Assembly: GCF_024198235.1 (NCBI RefSeq)
Contig: NZ_JAKCFB010000024.1
Span: forward strand, 1 to 64,000
Length of the DNA: 64,000 nucleotides
Direction of reading: 5' to 3'
DNA from: Myxococcus dinghuensis
GTDB taxonomy: Bacteria > Myxococcota > Myxococcia > Myxococcales > Myxococcaceae
The notes under the pieces were generated by a model. That model worked only from the letters and a program-made list of their open reading frames with translations. It did no database searches and was not told the DNA's origin. This document shows, in pieces, positions 37,631 to 46,390 of the stretch. Every line of letters begins with the position of its first letter. The stretch's first letter is position 1. Made by a program: the position numbers and the translations under genes.

Positions 37631-38641
37631 TCACATCTTCCAGAGACGCGTGCCCGACTCGCGCACCCGCTCGACGACGTAGGCCGGGTCGAGCACGCCT
37701 TCGGGGTGATGCAGCCCCGGCCCCACGGGAGCCCCACCCGCGAGGCCCAGCAGCCGCTCCGTGGCGAGCGCCGCGCCCAACGCGCTGAGCCCCGAATGGA
37801 CGTCCGGGTCCACGAGCGCGTGGCGCACGCGCTTCGTCACACCCTCCGCGGTCTCCCCCGTGAGGTCGATGACCACCTCCAACCCCGCCCCCTGTCCTGG
37901 AGGCCGCGCCGCGACGGGCCGCACCGCGAAGTCGAGCCGCACGGTGCGCGCGTCCGTCGCCGCCGCGAGGCTCGGCACGTCGAGCAACGGATACGCGCGC
38001 CCCGTCCACGCCGTGCCGTCCACGCCGTGGAACACCCGCGTCGCCTCGTCCCCCGAGGCCCAGAGGAAGCGCCCCTCGTGCCGAATCAACGGGCTGGGCA
38101 CGCCCTTCGTCAGGCGCTCCATGTCGCCGCTCGCGGCGGGCCCGCCCACGTCCTCCTCGTCGAAGAGGCCGCCCACCTCGATGGAGTGCACCACCTTGAA
38201 CTCCCGCGCCAGGTGCAGCGTCACCAGCGTCATGACGCCGCCCAGGAAATGGCCGAGCAGCAGGATGGGCGCGCGCGCGGGACGGTGCGCGTGCAGCGCC
38301 ACCGCCGGCCCGATGTCGAAGGCGAAGTCGGAGAAGGACACGGAGGGCACGCCCTTCGCCTGCGCGTACTTCAGGGAGCGCAGCGTGTCGTCCTTGAGCA
38401 GCACGACGACGCCGCTGACGTCCGCGTCGGGGGGCAGCCCCAGGTCGTCGCGCTCCAGGTCGACGCGCACCGCCTCCGCCAGCCCCACCTCGCGGGCGAG
38501 CGTGGCGGCCTTGTTCGTGTCACGGCCTCCAATCCAGAGGGGCAGCTCCGGCTGGAGCCGGCGCAGCGCCTTCACGGCACGGCGGCCGACGACGCCGGAA
38601 CCACCGATGACGAGGACGGGTTTCAGGGTGTTCGTGGACAT
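37631..38641 (-). CDS. Saccharopine-dehydrogenase-like NAD(P)-binding protein (second of tandem pair)
   Basis: A 336-residue protein with an N-terminal Rossmann fold (PVLVIGGSGVVGRRAVKALRR, then PLWIGGRDTNKAATLAREVG), as in saccharopine-dehydrogenase-family enzymes. The long C-terminal part contains VVVLLKDDTLRSLKYAQAKG and a closing ERLLGLAGGAPVGPGLHHPE. It is clearly a paralogue of the next gene, of identical length and collinear motifs. The ATG at 38641 is 38 bp after the upstream paralogue's stop. Both probably belong to the TetR-controlled operon. The substrate is unknown. Confidence 0.8.
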   Translation of the reverse strand: MSTNTLKPVLVIGGSGVVGRRAVKALRRLQPELPLWIGGRDTNKAATLAREVGLAEAVRVDLERDDLGLPPDADVSGVVVLLKDDTLRSLKYAQAKGVPSVSFSDFAFDIGPAVALHAHRPARAPILLLGHFLGGVMTLVTLHLAREFKVVHSIEVGGLFDEEDVGGPAASGDMERLTKGVPSPLIRHEGRFLWASGDEATRVFHGVDGTAWTGRAYPLLDVPSLAAATDARTVRLDFAVRPVAARPPGQGAGLEVVIDLTGETAEGVTKRVRHALVDPDVHSGLSALGAALATERLLGLAGGAPVGPGLHHPEGVLDPAYVVERVRESGTRLWKM

Positions 38642-38679
38642 GTCGATGCTCCGGATGGATGGGTTCAGGGAGAGGAACG

Positions 38680-39690
38680 TCACGCGCGATGGAAGCGGGT
38701 GCCGATGTCCTGGAGGCGCCGCACCAGGTGCTCGGGCTCGATGAGCGTCTCGGGGAGGTAGAGGCCCGGCGCGGCGGGTGCGCCGCCCACGAGCCCGAGC
38801 AGCCGCTCGAGCCCCACCGCGACGCCCATCGCCGTCACCGGCGCCTGTCCCGCGGGGTGACTCACCTCGTGACGCACGCGCCCCCGCGTCCCGTCCTTCC
38901 GCGTCCCCTCCAGCTCGATGATGAACTCCGTGGAGAAGGGCTCACCCCGGCGGCGCGCGGCGGACATGCCCACCCTCAAGTCGAAGCGGATGGACTTCGC
39001 GTCGGTCGCCGCCGCGAGGCTCGCGGGGTCGAGCAACGCGTAGGGCTGGACCTGGACCTCGCTCCCGTCCACGCCGCGCACGGTGCGCGAGGACGACGCC
39101 ACGTCGACCCAGCGCCAGCGCCCCTGCTCCAGCAGCAGCGTGCTCTGCGTGGCCGCCGCCTGGCGCGTCACGTCCGCCAGGGCCGCGGGGCCTCCCAGGT
39201 CCTGCTCGTCGAGCACCGCCGCGATTTCAATCGTCTCCAGCGACTGGAACTCGCGGGCGAAGTGGAGCGTGGCCAACGTCGCCGCGCCCGCCAGCCAACT
39301 GCTGTCCAGCAGCACGGCGGAGCGCCCCGGCTGGTGGATGAAGTACGCGACCTCCGGCGCGACCTCGAACAGCCCGGTGGAGATGCCCAGGTAGGCCGCG
39401 CCCTGCGACTGCGCGTAGCGCAGCGAACGGAGCGAGTCGTCCTTCACGAACATCGCGATGGCGCCATAGGCGCGCGACGCGGGCTGCCCCAGGTCCGCGC
39501 GCTCCAGGTCCACGCGCGTGGCCTCCGCGTGCCCCAACTCCCGCGCCACGGCCTCCGCGCGGGCCAGGTCCCTGCCTCCGATGACGATGGGCAACGTGGG
39601 ATGGAGCCGACGCAACGTCCGGGCGGCCAACGAGCCGACGACGCCCGAGCCTCCCAGGATGAGGACCGGTTTCTGCGTGTTCGAGGACAT
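38680..39690 (-). CDS. Saccharopine-dehydrogenase-like NAD(P)-binding protein (first of tandem pair)
   Basis: A 336-residue protein with the Rossmann motif PVLILGGSGVVGSLAARTLRR and ribose-binding IVIGGRDLARAEAVAREL. It shares AMFVKDDSLRSLRYAQSQG and ERLLGLVGGAPAAPGLYLPE with its downstream paralogue; overall they look roughly half identical. The gene starts 191 bp from the divergent tetR gene with a candidate operator between them, so TetR repression is likely. Annotation as saccharopine dehydrogenase proper is not implied: lysine-pathway residues were not verified. Confidence 0.82.
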   Translation of the reverse strand: MSSNTQKPVLILGGSGVVGSLAARTLRRLHPTLPIVIGGRDLARAEAVARELGHAEATRVDLERADLGQPASRAYGAIAMFVKDDSLRSLRYAQSQGAAYLGISTGLFEVAPEVAYFIHQPGRSAVLLDSSWLAGAATLATLHFAREFQSLETIEIAAVLDEQDLGGPAALADVTRQAAATQSTLLLEQGRWRWVDVASSSRTVRGVDGSEVQVQPYALLDPASLAAATDAKSIRFDLRVGMSAARRRGEPFSTEFIIELEGTRKDGTRGRVRHEVSHPAGQAPVTAMGVAVGLERLLGLVGGAPAAPGLYLPETLIEPEHLVRRLQDIGTRFHRA

Positions 39691-39776
39691 GACGATGCGC
39701 TCCCCTGCCCCTTCGGGCAGACGGTGGGTGTGGCGCCGGTGCGGCGCGGTGGAGTGTTCCGCTGACCCTACGACTA

Positions 39777-39785
39777 GTAAGTTAC
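39777..39785. promoter_or_regulatory. Candidate TetR operator between divergent genes
   Basis: GTAA-G-TTAC is a short perfect inverted repeat inside the only clearly AT-rich patch (about 39768-39808) of the divergent region between tetR and the enzyme pair. Position suits a shared operator; the site is short, so confidence is modest. Confidence 0.4.
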
Positions 39786-39881
39786 CAAAAGTAGGTTCGC
39801 AATGGATTCGTCGGCCACGCCCCGCGGGTTGCGAGCCGGGGTGGAGGGGGCTAAGCCCGGAGGGGAGTCCGCGACGTCCTC

Positions 39882-40472
39882 ATGAGCGACACGTCATCCA
39901 AGAAGCTGCCGAAGGCCCAGCGGCGCGACCAGTTGCTGGACACGGCCATGGCCATCGTGCGGGAGGAGGGCTCGGACGCGCTGACGCTCGGGCACCTCGC
40001 CGAGCGCGCGGGCGTCAGCAAGCCCATCCCCTACGAGCACTTCAAGACGCGCTCCGGGCTGCTCATCGCGCTCTACGAGCGCATCGACAGCCAGCAGGTC
40101 ACCGCGCTCACGGAGGCCATCGGCCGCACGCGGCGCAAGCTGGAGGACGTCTCCAAGGTGATGAGCGCGGCGTACATGCGCTGCTACGCGGACATGGGCC
40201 CGGAGCTGCACGCCGTCTCCGCCGCGCTGAAGGGCGACGAGGAGATGGAGGCCTTCTACCAGCGCGTGCTGGACGGCTACGTGGCCCTCTATCAGGAGGC
40301 GCTCGCGCCCTACTGCGACGCACCCCGGGAGGCGCTGCGCCAGCGCTGCGTGGGCATCATCGGCGCGGCGGAGGCGCTCTCGCGGGAGATGCTCCGGGGC
40401 GCGCTGCCGGAGGCCACCGCCGCCGCGACGCTGTCCTCGCTCATCGTCGCGTGGCTGTCGTCGCGCAAGTAG
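39882..40472 (+). CDS. TetR-family transcriptional regulator
   Basis: A 196-residue regulator. The N-terminal DNA-binding domain runs from about 10 to 60: RRDQLLDTAMAIVREEGSDA, LTLGHLAERAGVSKPIPYEH, FKTRSGLLIALYERI. The remainder is the helical ligand-binding domain (MSAAYMRCYADMGPELHAVS, EALSREMLRGALPEATAA). It is divergent from the tandem dehydrogenase-like genes, the usual arrangement for a TetR repressor and its target. The ligand is unknown. A LysR gene follows 50 bp downstream in the same direction. Confidence 0.9.
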   Translation: MSDTSSKKLPKAQRRDQLLDTAMAIVREEGSDALTLGHLAERAGVSKPIPYEHFKTRSGLLIALYERIDSQQVTALTEAIGRTRRKLEDVSKVMSAAYMRCYADMGPELHAVSAALKGDEEMEAFYQRVLDGYVALYQEALAPYCDAPREALRQRCVGIIGAAEALSREMLRGALPEATAAATLSSLIVAWLSSRK

Positions 40473-40490
40473 CGCCGAGCGACGCGCGTG

Positions 40491-40507
40491 CATCGCCCCT
40501 GGCGATG
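40491..40507. promoter_or_regulatory. Inverted repeat at the lysR start (candidate autoregulatory site)
   Basis: CATCGCC-CCT-GGCGATG is a perfect 7-bp inverted repeat, followed directly by TGATGC. It lies 16 bases before the GTG of the lysR gene and resembles the CATCAC/GTGATG elements on the other side of that gene. Confidence 0.5.
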
Positions 40508-40522
40508 TGATGCAGTCGCGCG

Positions 40523-41458
40523 GTGCTCGAAAGCGTCACCATCGACCAGCTCCGCACGCTCCGCGCGGTGGCCGAGGAGGGCAGCTTCTCCGCGGCGGCG
40601 CGGAAGCTCGGCCAGGGGCAGCCCGCCGTCAGCCAGGCCATGCAGCGGCTGGAGAAGCAGCTCGGCCTGCGCCTCTTCGACCGCAGCGGGCGCGTCCCCC
40701 GCCTGACGGCCAAGGGCGAGGCCGTCGTCGCCGCGGCCCGGCGGCTCCACGAGGACCTCGCGTCGTTCCAGGCCGTGGTGGGCCGGCTCAAGAGCGGCGA
40801 GGAGACGAAGCTCTCCCTCGTCGTGGACGCCATGTTCCCCACCGACGCGCTGCTGGACTTCGTGCGGGAGCTGGCGCGCGCGCACCCGGGCGTGGAGCTG
40901 GCGCTGGAGGTGGAGCTGCTGTCCACGGTGACGGAGCGGGTGCGCGAGCGGCGCGCGACGCTGGGCATCGCCGGCGCGGACCTGGACCTCACCGGCCTGG
41001 AGCAGCGCCCCATCGCGCTGCTGAAGATGATTCCCGTCGCCGCGCCCTCACATCCCCTGGCGAAGGTGAAGGGTGTCCTCACCGACGAGCACCTGTCCTC
41101 CGCCATCCAGGTCGTCCTGAGCGAGCGGCTCCCGGAGGGGAAGGCCGGCACCGCGGACCGGGGCGTCCTGGGCACGCGCACCTGGCGCGTGGCGGACCTG
41201 ATGACCAAGCACGCGCTCCTGCTCGGCGGCGTCGGCTGGGGCCACGAACCCGAGCACCTGGTGCGCGAGGACCTGGCCGCGGGCCGGCTGGTGCCCTTGC
41301 GGCTGGCGGCGTGGGAGGGCGGTCCCCCACCCCAGCGCCCGCTCGCCCTGGTGCGCCGCAAGGGCACGCCCCTGGGGCCCGTGGCGACGTGGGCGGCCAA
41401 CAGGCTCACCTCGCTCTGCCAGTTGGCGCTCGCCGGCGCGGACCATCACACGACGTGA
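40523..41458 (+). CDS. LysR-family transcriptional regulator
   Basis: A 311-residue LysR protein. The N-terminal winged helix is LRTLRAVAEEGSFSAAARKL, GQGQPAVSQAMQRLEKQLGL, RLFDRSGRVPRLTAKGEAVV. The effector domain follows from about residue 90 (TKLSLVVDAMFPTDALLDFV). The start is a GTG at 40523. It lies immediately upstream of the pirin gene in the same direction, with a triple CATCAC/GTGATG array in between and another inverted repeat at its own start, so it probably controls pirin and itself. Confidence 0.9.
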   Translation: MLESVTIDQLRTLRAVAEEGSFSAAARKLGQGQPAVSQAMQRLEKQLGLRLFDRSGRVPRLTAKGEAVVAAARRLHEDLASFQAVVGRLKSGEETKLSLVVDAMFPTDALLDFVRELARAHPGVELALEVELLSTVTERVRERRATLGIAGADLDLTGLEQRPIALLKMIPVAAPSHPLAKVKGVLTDEHLSSAIQVVLSERLPEGKAGTADRGVLGTRTWRVADLMTKHALLLGGVGWGHEPEHLVREDLAAGRLVPLRLAAWEGGPPPQRPLALVRRKGTPLGPVATWAANRLTSLCQLALAGADHHTT

Positions 41459-41471
41459 TGAAAAGCATCAC
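41444..41471. promoter_or_regulatory. Three-element CATCAC/GTGATG array ahead of pirin (LysR boxes)
   Basis: CATCAC (41444-41449), GTGATG (41455-41460) and CATCAC (41466-41471) are spaced by five bases each, giving two overlapping perfect inverted repeats. The array overlaps the 3' end of lysR and ends 47 bases before the pirin ATG. Such phased dyads are typical of LysR-regulator binding regions. Confidence 0.6.
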
Positions 41472-41518
41472 GCGCGGGGGCGATTTACAGCCGGGGGTCG
41501 GCGCTTAGGTTGTGGACC

Positions 41519-42457
41519 ATGAGCACCACGACCCACGTCAGCATCCCCACGACGCCGCACACCACGCCCCGTCCCCGTACCGTGGAGAGTGTCCACGGCG
41601 GCGGCGAGCTGCACTGGGTGGGTGACGGCTTCCGCGTCCACACCCTCGTGCCGAGCGGCGGCCTGCGCCAGGAGCGGACCAGTCCCTTCCTGCTGCTGGA
41701 CTACCACCCGCCCTTCGCCTACCCCGCCCTCGACAAGGGCCAGCGGGGCGTCGGCTGGCATCCGCACCGCGGCTTCGAGACGGTGACGCTCTCCTTCGAG
41801 GGCTCCGTCGCGCACCGTGACAACGCGGGGCACGCCGGCGTCATCGGCCCGGGCGACGTGCAGTGGATGACGGCGGCGTCCGGCATCCTCCACGAGGAGT
41901 ACCACGAGCCCGGGTTCTCCCGGCGCGGGGGCACGTTCCACATGCTCCAGCTCTGGGTGAACCTCCCTCGCAAGGACAAGATGTCCCCTCCGGGCTATCA
42001 GCCCATCACGAAGGAGCAGATCCCCGTGGTCCCCGTGCAGGCCGGCGGGGCGGTCACGGACGACAGCAAGGTGCGCGTCATCGCCGGCGGGTATGGCGAG
42101 GCGAAGGGTCCCGCCCGGACCTTCACGCCCATCACCCTGCTCGAGGTGAAGGTGCGCGCGGGTGAGCGCTTCGAGCTGCCGCTCCCGTCGAACCACAACG
42201 CCCTGGTGCTCGTCACCCGGGGTCGCGTGTCGGCGGACGCGGAGATGGTTCGCGGCGGAGAGCTGGCGGTCTTCGCCAACGACGGGGACTCGCTGTCCCT
42301 GCGCGCCGAGGAGGACACGCACCTCGTCGTCCTCGCGGGTGAGCCCATCCGCGAGCCCATCGCCCACACCGGGCCGTTCGTGATGAACAACCACCGGGAG
42401 ATCATCCAGGCCATCTACGACTTCGAGTCGGGGGCCTTCGGAGAGATTCCCCGGTAG
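41519..42457 (+). CDS. Pirin-like bicupin protein
   Basis: A 312-residue bicupin. The N-terminal cupin has the metal-binding HPHRGFETVTLSFEG and GDVQWMTAASGILHEEYHE (three His and a Glu). The C-terminal cupin (LLEVKVRAGERFELPLPSNH, then LVLVTRGRVSADAE) lacks obvious metal ligands, as usual. Pirins may act as quercetin dioxygenases or redox-sensitive co-regulators. The ATG at 41519 is preferred to an in-frame TTG nine bases earlier. It follows a LysR gene with putative operators between, and a second LysR gene converges on it. Confidence 0.92.
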   Translation: MSTTTHVSIPTTPHTTPRPRTVESVHGGGELHWVGDGFRVHTLVPSGGLRQERTSPFLLLDYHPPFAYPALDKGQRGVGWHPHRGFETVTLSFEGSVAHRDNAGHAGVIGPGDVQWMTAASGILHEEYHEPGFSRRGGTFHMLQLWVNLPRKDKMSPPGYQPITKEQIPVVPVQAGGAVTDDSKVRVIAGGYGEAKGPARTFTPITLLEVKVRAGERFELPLPSNHNALVLVTRGRVSADAEMVRGGELAVFANDGDSLSLRAEEDTHLVVLAGEPIREPIAHTGPFVMNNHREIIQAIYDFESGAFGEIPR

Positions 42458-42463
42458 CACGCC

Positions 42464-42495
42464 GACGCCTCCGGGACCCACGTCCCGGGGGCGTC
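42464..42495. terminator. Strong bidirectional terminator hairpin
   Basis: GACGCC then CCGGGAC pair with GTCCCGG then GGCGTC around a CCAC loop, a 13-bp stem with one internal mismatch, between convergent pirin and lysR. It reaches the lysR stop codon. There is no T-tract. Confidence 0.7.
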
Positions 42496-43477
42496 AGCGC
42501 TTGCGGGTCCGCGCGGCCTGGGGACGGGGCTTCGCGCGGACCTCCGCCTTCGCCACGGAACCATCGCGCAGCACGTCGACGATGAGCTCCCGGAAGTAGC
42601 GCGCGGCGGGGTCCGTGCTCGTGCGCGGATGCCAGATGAGCGACATGGGGATCGCGGCCGGGTCCGGAACGAACTGGAGCCGCCGCAGGGGCAGCATCGC
42701 GCAGAGCACGTCCGCCGTGCGCGCCGGCATCCCCGCGACCAGGTCCGAGCGCGTGACGGCCATGCCCGCCGCGACGAAGTGGGAGACCGCGAGCGCCGGC
42801 TTGAACGAAAGCCCGTTCGCCTTGCAGAACTGCTCGAACATGCGGTGCCCCACCCCGGGACGCCCGCTGTTGATGAGCATGTCCACGTGCTTCTCCGTGT
42901 TGAAGGCCTCCCGCGTCAGCGTGTTCCCGGTGATGCGCGGGTGGTCCCTGCGCACGAGGAAGACGGTGCGCTCCAGGTAGAGGTCCTCCGCCAGGTAGCC
43001 GTCCCGCTCGGCCACGGCCCGGGGCGCCAGCGCGACGTCCACGTCTCCCGTGGCCAGGCCGTTGGACGCCACCAGGTAGTCGATGCTCACCACGCGCAGG
43101 AACGCCCGGGGCAGGCGGCGCGCGAACGCCTCCACCACCAGCGGCACGTCGCACACGTCCTGGTTGTCACCACACGACAGCGTGAAGACGCGCGTGTCCT
43201 CCTCGGGGTTGAAGCGCTGGCCGTCCACCGCTCTCTGCAACTGCGCCACCGCGCCGGCCACCAGCGGCCGCAGCTCCTCGCAGCGCGGCGTGGCCACCAG
43301 TCCCCGCCCGCTGCGCACCAGCAGCGGATCCCCCAGCACGTCGCGCAGCCGCGCCAGCGCGTTGCTCACCGCGGACTGCGTGACGTGGAGCTGCGCCGCC
43401 GCGTCCGTGACGCTCCCCGTCTCCAGCACCGCGTGCAGCACCAGGAACAGGTTCAGGTCGATGCCCGAGAGATTCAT
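42494..43477 (-). CDS. LysR-family transcriptional regulator (NodD/LeuO-like group)
   Basis: A 327-residue regulator. The N-terminus MNLSGIDLNLFLVLHAVLET with GSVTDAAAQLHVTQSAVSNA and LARLRDVLGDPLLVRSGRGL is the NodD/SyrM/LeuO-type winged helix. The effector domain begins at about residue 90 with FTLSCGDNQDVCDVPLVVEA. The ATG at 43477 matches the family start; a GTG at 43498 would add seven residues. The C-terminal tail is Arg/Lys/Pro-rich. It converges on pirin; the target genes are not obvious. Confidence 0.88.
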   Translation of the reverse strand: MNLSGIDLNLFLVLHAVLETGSVTDAAAQLHVTQSAVSNALARLRDVLGDPLLVRSGRGLVATPRCEELRPLVAGAVAQLQRAVDGQRFNPEEDTRVFTLSCGDNQDVCDVPLVVEAFARRLPRAFLRVVSIDYLVASNGLATGDVDVALAPRAVAERDGYLAEDLYLERTVFLVRRDHPRITGNTLTREAFNTEKHVDMLINSGRPGVGHRMFEQFCKANGLSFKPALAVSHFVAAGMAVTRSDLVAGMPARTADVLCAMLPLRRLQFVPDPAAIPMSLIWHPRTSTDPAARYFRELIVDVLRDGSVAKAEVRAKPRPQAARTRKR

Positions 43478-43538
43478 GCGGGTGATGCCATACACCACCC
43501 GCCATCACCGCCTCAAAGGCCTCCCGCGCGGCCGCGCC

Positions 43539-44141
43539 TCACGAGCGCCGGGCGCCCGTCAGCATGGCCGCCATCTGCGGGTCCAGCTTGAACGACTCGA
43601 AGAAGCCGTCCGCGTCCTGGGGGATGCGGCCCTCGGGGTGGAGCAGGAGCTGCTGATACAGCCGGTGGCCCACCAGGAAGAAGCGCCCGCGCAGCCGGCG
43701 GGGGCCGGACACGCCCTCCACCTCCCAGCCCGGGAAGCCCTCCAGCGTCAGCGGGCGCGAGGACACGCCGGTGGCCCCCAGGGCCTCCAGCGCGCCCAGG
43801 CTGGCGCGGGACACCACGTCGCGCGGGTCCGCCTGCTGCACGGCCGCCGCGGGGAAGTCCGTATACGAGACGTAGTACGCGGTGTCCGCCTCCGGACGGA
43901 CCGCGATGAAGGTGTGGAGTGTCACCTCGCCGACCTCGGTGACCTGGGTGCGGCGCTCCTCGCTCACCGGGCCGGGCAGGGACACGGAGAAGCCACCCTC
44001 CGTGGACTGGACGACGGTCGCCGGCGTCACGGGGGCCTGCGCGGCCTGGGCCGCCGGGGCCTGCTGTTTGGAGGCGCATGCGCCCAGTCCTCCAGCGGAC
44101 AGCAGGATGACGAGGGGCGCAACTCGGCGCGAAATCTTCAT
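43539..44141 (-). CDS. Lipoprotein of unknown function
   Basis: A 200-residue lipoprotein (signal LVILLSAGGLGACAS, lipobox Cys at 22) with a Gln/Ala/Pro linker. The mature domain is mixed alpha/beta: GGFSVSLPGPVSEERRTQVT, TLHTFIAVRPEADTAYYVSY, RFFLVGHRLYQQLLLHPEGR, FFESFKLDP. This resembles the periplasmic domains described as PsbP/SfiI-like folds in proteins of unknown role, although no family is named with confidence. It follows the histidine kinase gene after 120 bp on the same strand. Confidence 0.75.
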   Translation of the reverse strand: MKISRRVAPLVILLSAGGLGACASKQQAPAAQAAQAPVTPATVVQSTEGGFSVSLPGPVSEERRTQVTEVGEVTLHTFIAVRPEADTAYYVSYTDFPAAAVQQADPRDVVSRASLGALEALGATGVSSRPLTLEGFPGWEVEGVSGPRRLRGRFFLVGHRLYQQLLLHPEGRIPQDADGFFESFKLDPQMAAMLTGARRS

Positions 44142-44261
44142 GGTCCAGGCAACTCCTGTCGTGTGGCCCGGAAGGTACGTCCGCCCCGGTCCAGGCGCAC
44201 GCAGCCTCCTCGACGCGAGCGCGACACGCAACGCTTCATCGCGCCCGCGCGCCCCTCCCGC

Positions 44262-45728
44262 TCAGTGCAGGTGGCCGCTCGGCGGCTCGGGATGCGCCTC
44301 CACCGCGCCGGTGGCGCAGGCCAGCCGGACGGTGAAGGTGGACCCGACGCCGGGGTGGCTGTCCACGTCGATGCGTCCGCCGTGCGCCTCGACGATGCGG
44401 CGGGCGACGGACAACCCCAGCCCCACGCCCGGGGCGCGCCGCCGCGCGTTGCCCGCGCGCTGGAAGGGCGCGAAGAGCATGCGCTTCTCGTCGTCGGTGA
44501 TGCCGATGCCCTGGTCCCTCACGGACATGAGGACCTCGTCCCCTTCCCGGCGCACCCCCACGTCCACGCGGCTGCCCGAGGGCGAGTACTTCAGCGCGTT
44601 GCTGACCAGGTTGGTGAGCACCTGCTCCAACCGGTCCGGGTCCACGCGCACCGGCATGGGGACCTCCGGCATGTCCAACTGGAGCACGTGCCCGGTGTCG
44701 CTGGAGCGGTACAGCTCCACCACGCCGCGCGCCAGGTCGCGCGCGTCGCGCACCTCCGGCCGCAGGTCCAGCTTGCCCGCCTCGATGCGCGTGGCGTCGA
44801 GCAGGTCCCCCACCATCCGGTCCAGCCGCTCCACCTGCCGGCCCACGAGGGCGAGCACCCGCTCCATGCGCTCCGGGGTGAGCTGCGCGCGGCTGCGCTC
44901 CGGGAGCGCCGTCGAAATCTTGAGCGCCGACAGGGGATTGCGCAGCTCGTGCGCCACGCCCGCCAGGAACGCCAGCTGCTGCTCCTGCTGGTGCGTCAGG
45001 CTGTTGGCCATCTCGTTGAACGTGCGCGCCATGTCGCGCAGCTCGGTGGGTCCGGACACCGGCGCGCGCGTGCGCTTGCGCCCGTTGCCGAAGCGGCGCA
45101 TGGACTGGCTGATGTCTCGCAGCGGCTGGATGGCGATGCGCTGGAGCAGGAACGTGCCCGCCACCAGGCCCGCCAGCATCAGCCCGCACAGCACCAGGCC
45201 GATGGTGTTCGCCATCCGGTTGAGGTCCGCGGAGGCCTCGCGGGCCATGCGCGCCTCGTCGACGTTGAGCTGCACCAGCCGCTCCAGGGAGTCGAGCGCC
45301 GCGTCCAGCGCCGGGATGACCTTCGCGGCCCGCTGGCGCAGGGGCAACCGGAGGGCGTCCCGCTGGACGTCGAGGTAGCCGGAGAAGTGGTGGTCGACCT
45401 CGTGGATGAGGGCCTGCTCCTGCGGCCCCGAGGCCGTGGCGTCCAGTCCCTGGAGCAGGCGGGGGAACGAGGCCTCGATGCTCTCGAGCGTGCGCCCCCG
45501 GATGAGGTCCGACGTCGCCTCCACCGGCCCCGCCACGCCGCTGAGGCGGAAGTGGATGAGCAGGTCGATCTCCAGCTCCTCCGCCCGGTGCAGCCCCTCC
45601 ACGGAGTCCCCGAGCGTGTTCGCCGAGTGGTGCTGCGCGTTCGTCAGGCCGATGAGCGCCCCGGCGGCCAGCAGGGTGACGAGGGCCAGGCCGCCCAGCG
45701 TGATGGCGAGCCATGCGCGCAGGCTCAT
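44262..45728 (-). CDS. Membrane histidine kinase with HAMP domain
   Basis: A 488-residue sensor kinase. Membrane segments at about 8-30 and 174-196 enclose a helical periplasmic sensor of about 140 residues (four-helix-bundle type). A HAMP linker follows (about 198-250), then the dimerisation domain with phospho-accepting H260 in GVAHELRNPLSALK. The ATPase domain has the N box (VLTNLVSNALKYSPSG), G1 (VRDQGIGI), F box (FAPFQRA) and G2 (GVGLGLSVARRIV). The ATG at 45728 has a GGGAGG site. No response regulator gene adjoins it, so it is an orphan whose signal is unknown. Confidence 0.93.
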   Translation of the reverse strand: MSLRAWLAITLGGLALVTLLAAGALIGLTNAQHHSANTLGDSVEGLHRAEELEIDLLIHFRLSGVAGPVEATSDLIRGRTLESIEASFPRLLQGLDATASGPQEQALIHEVDHHFSGYLDVQRDALRLPLRQRAAKVIPALDAALDSLERLVQLNVDEARMAREASADLNRMANTIGLVLCGLMLAGLVAGTFLLQRIAIQPLRDISQSMRRFGNGRKRTRAPVSGPTELRDMARTFNEMANSLTHQQEQQLAFLAGVAHELRNPLSALKISTALPERSRAQLTPERMERVLALVGRQVERLDRMVGDLLDATRIEAGKLDLRPEVRDARDLARGVVELYRSSDTGHVLQLDMPEVPMPVRVDPDRLEQVLTNLVSNALKYSPSGSRVDVGVRREGDEVLMSVRDQGIGITDDEKRMLFAPFQRAGNARRRAPGVGLGLSVARRIVEAHGGRIDVDSHPGVGSTFTVRLACATGAVEAHPEPPSGHLH

Positions 45729-46006
45729 GGCGCCTCCCGGAGGAGGGACCGGACCTGGCGACGTGCCATGCGGTGGGCGGGGATTCTCACGCTCGGTCCT
45801 CCACGAACCGGGGACGCTGGTGCTCACGCCCCCTTCCTGACTGGAGCAACAAGGTCCACCCGTGGAGGATTCACGGACTGGACAGCAGACGGGCGGAGAA
45901 CGAGGTTCTCCACATGCCGTCATCACTGGCCACGGGCAATCGTGCTAGGGAGGACGGACGTGGCGGGCGAGCGTGAGCCCCCCTGGCCGCGCGCGACGAG
46001 GTCACC

Positions 46007-46390
46007 ATGGACATGCTCTCCCAGCCGGTACGTACCCTGAAATTCGATGGCTTCTGGCGGTGGCTGCAGGAGCACACGCAGTGCATCCTGCGCGCCGGCT
46101 CCGTGGACGCGATGCTGTACGACCACGACGACTTCCACTGGCTGCTGCTCGAGGAGGAGCGCCAGCACATCGTCCAGGTGCTCAAGGGCAAGGCGCTCGT
46201 GGGCGAGCTGGTGATGGCCGGCCGCGAGGTCACGGAAGTCACCGTCGCTCCGGACCCGGAGTCCGGCACGCAGGGCCACTTCCTGGTGGAGCTGATGGGG
46301 GGACCGAAGGAGGACCCGCAGGTCCTCTACCACTTCATCATGGCGCACGGCATCGACCCGGCGCCGGGCCACAAGGACCTCAAGCACTGA
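46007..46390 (+). CDS. Conserved hypothetical protein
   Basis: A 127-residue soluble protein with no recognised family. It is rich in Trp/Phe and acidic residues at the N-terminus (FDGFWRWLQEHTQCIL, YDHDDFHWLLLEEE) and has a beta-rich middle (GELVMAGREVTEVTVAPDPE). The ATG at 46007 has GAGG seven bases upstream, and base composition is strongly coding-like. Its last 11 bases overlap the end of the convergent glycosyltransferase gene. Confidence 0.7.
   Translation: MDMLSQPVRTLKFDGFWRWLQEHTQCILRAGSVDAMLYDHDDFHWLLLEEERQHIVQVLKGKALVGELVMAGREVTEVTVAPDPESGTQGHFLVELMGGPKEDPQVLYHFIMAHGIDPAPGHKDLKH

Noticed and set aside
35813..38761. Long plus-strand frame spanning ohrR's downstream region to the dehydrogenase pair
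   Set aside because: It crosses three well-supported minus-strand genes and has no protein-like composition, except the 20 codons of the duplicated ohrR end.
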